64,000 nt of DNA from Maioricimonas rarisocia (GTDB lineage: Bacteria > Planctomycetota > Planctomycetia > Planctomycetales > Planctomycetaceae). The notes beneath the pieces were generated by a model, which saw only the letters and a list, made by a program, of their open reading frames with translations, had not been told where the DNA came from and ran no database searches. Below, one piece after another: positions 58,797 to 64,000 of the stretch. Each line of letters begins with the position of its first letter. The stretch's first letter is position 1. The translations under genes and the position numbers were made by a program. The stretch is from contig NZ_CP036275.1 of assembly GCF_007747795.1 (NCBI RefSeq), positions 1,054,001 to 1,118,000 on the forward strand, read 5' to 3'.

Positions 58797-60071
58797 ATGG
58801 CCGATCCCCCGCCCCAGTCCGAGCACCCGTCCCCGGTCCGCAGTTCCCCCTCCCTGCAGGGAGAGCGGGTCGCCTTCACCGGGACGCTGGCGTCGATGAC
58901 CCATGCCAAAGCAGCCGAACTCGTTGCCGAGCACGGAGGTACGTCGACGGATCACGTCAGTCGGCAGACGACCATGCTCGTCGTCGGTGAAGAAGGCTGG
59001 CCGCTCGACGATGATGGCCAGCCCTCACTGAAGATCCGCCAGGCCGAACGATGGATCGAAGAGGGGGCGCCGCTGCGGATCATCAACGAATCCGACTGGC
59101 TCCACCTGCTGGGGCTCACGGAACGTTGTGACGAAATCCACCGGCTGTACACGCCGGCAATGCTCAGCAGTCTGCTCGGGATTTCGGTCCATCTCGTGCG
59201 GACGTGGGAGCGGTGTGGTCTGATTCGCCCGGTTCGAAAGACCTACCGGCTTCCGTATTTTGATTTTGCGGAAGTCAATTGCGTCCGCCGACTGAACGAA
59301 CTGCTCGATGCAGGCGTCAGTCGCCGCGAACTGGAGTCGAGTCTGCGGAGTCTGCCGTCGGTCCGGCGGGGGGACGAGCGTCCCCTCGAGCAGCTCGACC
59401 TGCTGGTCCGCAACTCGCACATCGTGGTTCGGGATGACCACGGGCTGATTGTGCCGACCAGCGGCCAGCGGCTCCTGGACTTTTCGATTCCGGATGAGTC
59501 CGAGCCAGCGGAAGTCCCTTCTCCCGAGTCCGAAGCCCGCCCGCCTTCGGTCCGTTTTCGCCCGGCCGAACCGGAACACGAAACCTGGTCAAGCGGCGAC
59601 TGGTTTTCGCAGGGATGCCTGCTGTCGGAGTGCGGCGAACTCAAGGCCGCCTGCGAAGCGTTCCGGCTCTGTCTGATGACCGACGCCCAGAATGCCGAGG
59701 CTCATTTCCGCCTGGCCGAATGCCTGTACCGGCTCGATAACGTGCCGGGAGCGCTGGAGCGGTACCACGCGGCGGTCGAGAACGACCACGGCTACCTCGA
59801 AGCGTGGACGCAGATCGGATCCCTGCATCGCGAGCTGGGGGAACTCGATGCCGCGGTCGATGCGTTCGACATCGCCCTGGACATTCACCCCGATTACCCC
59901 GACGCACACTTCCAGAAGGCGGAGACGCTGGCCGAACTGGGGCGCATGGACGAAGCCGCGCCGCACTGGCTGCGGTATCTCGACTACGACGTGCGGGGGC
60001 CGTGGGCCGACGTCGCCCGGCAGCGGCTGCAGGACGTGCCCGCCGATGTCGCCGGTCTCAGCCGCCCGTGA
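58797..60071 (+). CDS. BRCT-MerR-TPR fusion protein
   Basis: 424 residues in three parts. A BRCT domain at about 20-98 (GERVAFTGTLASMTHAKAAELVAEHGG, as in NAD-dependent ligase). A MerR-type helix-turn-helix at about 117-185 (LYTPAMLSSLLGISVHLVRTWERCGLIRP). Two or three TPRs at about 270-400 (NAEAHFRLAECLYRLDNVPGALERYHAAVE). A DNA-binding head linked to protein-binding repeats suggests a regulator or DNA-damage adaptor. Promoter divergent from the charged protein at 58554. The end overlaps a convergent small gene by 14 nt. Confidence 0.85.
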   Translation: MADPPPQSEHPSPVRSSPSLQGERVAFTGTLASMTHAKAAELVAEHGGTSTDHVSRQTTMLVVGEEGWPLDDDGQPSLKIRQAERWIEEGAPLRIINESDWLHLLGLTERCDEIHRLYTPAMLSSLLGISVHLVRTWERCGLIRPVRKTYRLPYFDFAEVNCVRRLNELLDAGVSRRELESSLRSLPSVRRGDERPLEQLDLLVRNSHIVVRDDHGLIVPTSGQRLLDFSIPDESEPAEVPSPESEARPPSVRFRPAEPEHETWSSGDWFSQGCLLSECGELKAACEAFRLCLMTDAQNAEAHFRLAECLYRLDNVPGALERYHAAVENDHGYLEAWTQIGSLHRELGELDAAVDAFDIALDIHPDYPDAHFQKAETLAELGRMDEAAPHWLRYLDYDVRGPWADVARQRLQDVPADVAGLSRP

Positions 60072-60279
60072 TCCAGCGGTACGTGATGTACGTCGACAGA
60101 CCCATCACGATCACGGTGTAGAAGAAGAACAGCGAGAGCATCTTGCAGATTGCCTTGCCGGCTTCGACATCCTCATCGTCGAACTGCTTCAGCTCGGTCC
60201 GGTTGAACAGCGGTTCCGGCTGGGCAGGAGGCTCGGCGACAGCGGTCTGATCGGACTCGGCAGTCGTTGCTTCAGTCAT
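60058..60279 (-). CDS. Small single-pass membrane protein
   Basis: 73 residues. Acidic, Pro/Ala-rich N-terminus (about 1-25), then a conserved-looking segment LKQFDDEDVEAGKAICKML and a membrane helix SLFFFYTVIVMGLSTYITYRW. ATG 60279 is preferred over GTG 60303. It overlaps the end of the BRCT-MerR-TPR gene by 14 nt in convergent orientation. Function unknown. Confidence 0.65.
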   Translation of the reverse strand: MTEATTAESDQTAVAEPPAQPEPLFNRTELKQFDDEDVEAGKAICKMLSLFFFYTVIVMGLSTYITYRWITGG

Positions 60280-60395
60280 GGCGGCAGTCACTTCAACTGT
60301 CACATTGGGGTGAGACCAGGGCGTCTTCGACGATTCTGCCTCAAAAGGCGTTCACTGTCGAGGCTGAACGTGTCATCGACGGCACCACACAACAC

Positions 60396-60427
60396 GAAAG
60401 CCCACGGCTTGTGTGACCCGTGGGCTT
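60396..60427 (-). terminator. Rho-independent terminator after sucD
   Basis: Minus-strand stem GCCCACGG/CCGTGGGC with a 10-nt loop, followed by TTTCGT, about 25 nt after the sucD stop. Confidence 0.75.
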
Positions 60428-60451
60428 GTCGTGTGGCTTTCGTCTGTCAGC

Positions 60452-61357
60452 TCACTTCGCTTTCGCGATCGCCCGCTGAATCGCGGCACCCATGTCGGCG
60501 GGGCTTTCGGCCACTTCGACGCCGACCGCTTCGAGGGCGGCCACTTTCTCGGCGGCCGTTCCACTGCCACCCGAGATGATCGCGCCGGCATGTCCCATCC
60601 GCTTGCCGGGAGGGGCTGTCTTGCCGGCGATGAACGCCGCGACCGGCTTGGTGACGTGATCGCGGATGTACTCCGCGGCCCGGATTTCGGCATCGCCACC
60701 GATCTCGCCGATCATCAGCATCGCCTCGGTCCCGTCGTCCTGCTGGAACAGTTCGAGCAGGTCGATGTAGGTGGTGCCGATGATCGGATCACCGCCGATG
60801 CCGATTGCCGTCGACTGGCCCAGGCCGATGTTGCTCAACTGCCAGACGGCTTCGTAGGTCAGCGTGCCGCTCTTGCTGATCAGGCCGACGTTGCCCGGCG
60901 TGTGGATATAGCCCGGCATGATGCCGATCTTGGCGACGCCCGGCGTGATGATGCCGGGACAGTTCGGGCCGATCAGCCGCGTTTCGGGGTAGTCCATCAG
61001 GAACCGCTTGACCTTCGCCATGTCGAGGACGGGGATGCCCTCGGTGATGGCCACGATCAGCTTCATGCCGGCGTCGGCCGATTCCATGATGGCGTCGGCG
61101 GCGAACGGGGGCGGCACGAAGATCATCGAGGTGTTGGCGCCGGTCTGCTCGGCCGCTTCACGCACCGAGTTGAAGACCGGGAAGCCGTCCACTTCTGTTC
61201 CGCCTTTGCCCGGCGTCACTCCACCGACGAGGACCGGCTCGCTGCGGCCGCATTCCTCGCTGGCGTACTTGCGACACTGCTGGGAGTGGAACAGGCCGGC
61301 ATTGCCGGTGATCCCCTGCGTAATGATCCGGGTATTGCTGTCAACGAGAATGCTCAT
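60452..61357 (-). CDS. sucD: Succinyl-CoA ligase, alpha subunit
   Basis: TCA-cycle substrate-level phosphorylation: binds CoA and carries the phosphohistidine. 301 residues. The N-terminal CoA site has [10 protein letters not shown], followed by [20 protein letters not shown] and the active His in [10 protein letters not shown]. It is the second gene of the sucCD operon, 53 nt after sucC, and is followed by a terminator. Confidence 0.97.
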   Translation of the reverse strand: MSILVDSNTRIITQGITGNAGLFHSQQCRKYASEECGRSEPVLVGGVTPGKGGTEVDGFPVFNSVREAAEQTGANTSMIFVPPPFAADAIMESADAGMKLIVAITEGIPVLDMAKVKRFLMDYPETRLIGPNCPGIITPGVAKIGIMPGYIHTPGNVGLISKSGTLTYEAVWQLSNIGLGQSTAIGIGGDPIIGTTYIDLLELFQQDDGTEAMLMIGEIGGDAEIRAAEYIRDHVTKPVAAFIAGKTAPPGKRMGHAGAIISGGSGTAAEKVAALEAVGVEVAESPADMGAAIQRAIAKAK

Positions 61358-61410
61358 CGTCTCGCTTCTTTATCTGGTGAACGTGTGCGATCGCGTGTGG
61401 CGGGGTGGTC

Positions 61411-62598
<1,188 letters not shown>

Positions 62599-63298
62599 GC
62601 GGCCGACCTGTTTCTGACGCTGTCCCGTGAGCGCTGCGGGAAGATGCGGAATTTCGCGGCCATGATAGCGAGCGGCCCTGAGGCATGCCACTGGCGGGAA
62701 ACGAGACGAGTGGAGCTGCGAGTCCTGAGTGAGCACAGGCGGCGACTGGTCCTGCGATTCGCGTCGAAAGCCCACGTGCTGCGTCCGATGGGCCGCCAGT
62801 ACCGTAGGGCAGGCATCACCTGCCGCAACCTGGTCACCACAGTTGATCGTCCCACCATCCCGATGCGACGCGCATGCTCACCCGCCTGCGGCGTGAGAGC
62901 ATGGCACCCGGCGCGTCGAATGTGGTGGGGGACTGAACCTCTGCCTGTCCGCCCAACCGCAGGGGACACCGATCGCAGCCGCCAAGTAGCGCTGCACGTG
63001 TTCTGGAAAAGCCGCCGCGTGCAGGTGGGGCAGACATTCCTGTCTGCCCGATCTTTCCCCGGTGCTTCGTGCTGGTGCAAGTCGTAGCGCAGGCTCCGCC
63101 TGCCGCCGAAAGCAGGTGGGGGCACAAACTCGCTTCAGTCATCAGTAGAGTTTTGATTCCGGGTCAGTGAGCACACTGGCAAAGCCAGTGGCACCCCGCG
63201 CACGAGCGTCTCACGTTGTGGCAACCTCTTGCCGGCTGCGCCACCTGTGTCCTGACCCAACCGACGAATCCCGGGCCTCACAACTCAAGCCTCGATCC
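62599..63298. other. Intergenic region with dispersed hairpins
   Basis: About 700 bases without a supported gene. It contains a TGCTCACCCGCC..GTGAGAGCAT hairpin near 62875-62910 (also at 28903-28940), GGGCAGACA/TGTCTGCCC at 63028-63049 (also at 4043), and a CTC-rich motif ending at the thpR stop. Confidence 0.6.
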
Positions 63299-63859
63299 TC
63301 ACGCCTCGAGCTCACCCCGGGCCAGCACCGTATACACCGGACCTTCCCGCCGCAGTTCCGACTCGTACAGATCGACGTGGTCGATGTGAGCGGCCCCGAA
63401 CTCGCTCGACTCACACTGCTGCAGCAGTCCCCGCAGCGACTCCGGCGGCCTGGCTTTGATGCGGGCCAGCGTCAGGTGCGGATGGAACGGCCGACTCTCC
63501 CGGACGAATCCCTGCGATTCGAGCTGGTCCTCCAGTTCAGCAGCCAGCTGAATCAGCGGCTCGGCCTCGTCCATTCCGGCCCAGATCACCGACGGACGCC
63601 CCGGATGCGGAAAGGCTCCCAACCCCTTCAGCGTGACCTCGAACGCTTCAACGGAAGCCGTCACTTCCTGCAGCGTTCGTCCAATGGCCGCGGTCTGCTC
63701 CCGCGGTACATCGCCAAAGAACTTGAGCGTCACGTGGAGGTTGTCGGCCGAGACCGGTTTGACGGCCCGCCCCATCTCACCGAGGGCTTCGAGAACCTCC
63801 CGCAATGGGGGCGTGGCCGGGATTTTTGCAGCGATGAAACAGCGAACGTTTTCGGCCAT
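63299..63859 (-). CDS. thpR: RNA 2',3'-cyclic phosphodiesterase (ThpR/LigT)
   Basis: 186 residues of the 2H phosphoesterase family that opens 2',3'-cyclic phosphates to 2'-phosphates. Both HxT motifs are clear: HVT at 42-44 and HLT at 128-130. The start has GGGGAGA upstream. It is 34 nt downstream of the partial gene at the window end and is probably in its operon. Confidence 0.95.
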   Translation of the reverse strand: MAENVRCFIAAKIPATPPLREVLEALGEMGRAVKPVSADNLHVTLKFFGDVPREQTAAIGRTLQEVTASVEAFEVTLKGLGAFPHPGRPSVIWAGMDEAEPLIQLAAELEDQLESQGFVRESRPFHPHLTLARIKARPPESLRGLLQQCESSEFGAAHIDHVDLYESELRREGPVYTVLARGELEA

Positions 63860-63893
63860 GACGCTCCGTCTCCCCGCGGCTGAAAGGGTTCGT

Positions 63894-64000
63894 TCAGTTC
63901 TGCTTCTTCTTCCAGAGCTGTTTCAGTTCGTCGAATCCCCGCAGCGGCTCGGCACCGCTCTGCTGTTCGGCCGAAAGAGGCGGGGTCGGTGTCCGCTGAC
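63894..64000 (-). CDS. C-terminal end of an unidentified gene (partial)
   Basis: Only the last 34 codons lie in the window, read on the minus strand from the right edge. The product ends SAEQQSGAEPLRGFDELKQLWKKKQN. The frame is open to the window edge and ends 34 nt before thpR. Too little for a name. Confidence 0.6.
   Translation of the reverse strand, partial: QRTPTPPLSAEQQSGAEPLRGFDELKQLWKKKQN

Noticed and set aside
57101-58990. Plus-strand 629-codon Ser/Arg-rich frame
   Set aside because: Mirror of the low-complexity minus-strand gene; it runs into the start of the BRCT gene and lacks the folded motif.

Overview
The window looks like a chromosomal segment of a GC-rich member of the Planctomycetota, probably family Planctomycetaceae. 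The lineage is inferred from gene content: a DUF1559-type prepilin-like protein, several PQQ-propeller proteins, a fused AroD-AroE, archaeal-type tetrahydromethanopterin C1 genes (Fae and MtdB) in a bacterium, a BRCT-MerR-TPR fusion, and a WXG100/FtsK cluster. No rRNA, tRNA or CRISPR array was seen.

Layout. 1-7000: phosphoesterase, truA-argH, an exported protein, greA, a Gfo/Idh/MocA oxidoreductase and a DEDDh exonuclease. 7000-10600: sugar isomerase-like TIM barrel, a small operon whose first gene is interrupted by an in-frame TGA, and a mannose-6-phosphate isomerase-like cupin. 10900-18000: argC, a DUF1559-like protein, a PQQ-propeller protein, then aroDE, aroK and a prepilin peptidase on the minus strand. 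18000-22700: a repeat-rich zone with a 177-bp tandem array, a second repeat family and an IS4-family element sitting in one of its copies with intact inverted repeats and a 12-bp target duplication. 22678-28053: mutL, a membrane protein, a retron reverse transcriptase with a recognisable msr-msd RNA upstream, and a divergent M50 protease. 28132-28905: a 258-bp tandem array. 28970-35895: an enolase-superfamily enzyme and a type VII secretion-like cluster (WXG100 protein, helical protein, small W-rich protein, EssC/EccC-like ATPase). 36008-38865: ATP-grasp protein divergent from fae-mtdB. 38968-64000: thioredoxin-trypsin fusion, YfhO-like membrane protein, hisH, FHA/sigma-54 activator, two PQQ proteins (one of 1543 residues), glutamate dehydrogenase, cyclic-nucleotide-binding protein, a very low-complexity charged protein, the BRCT-MerR-TPR protein, sucCD, thpR and a partial gene.

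Most genes are housekeeping or planctomycete-typical. The strongest candidate for a little-described system is the retron at 25578-27233. Its RT carries NAxxH, YADD and VTG motifs. About 70 nt upstream is a 150-nt RNA whose ends pair over 20 positions, with an AGC branch context and a long msd hairpin. No known retron effector is recognisable; the adjacent multi-pass membrane protein is the nearest candidate. The WXG100/EssC-like cluster is the second point of interest. The dispersed hairpins and modular repeat arrays, some lying right at stop codons, are a third.
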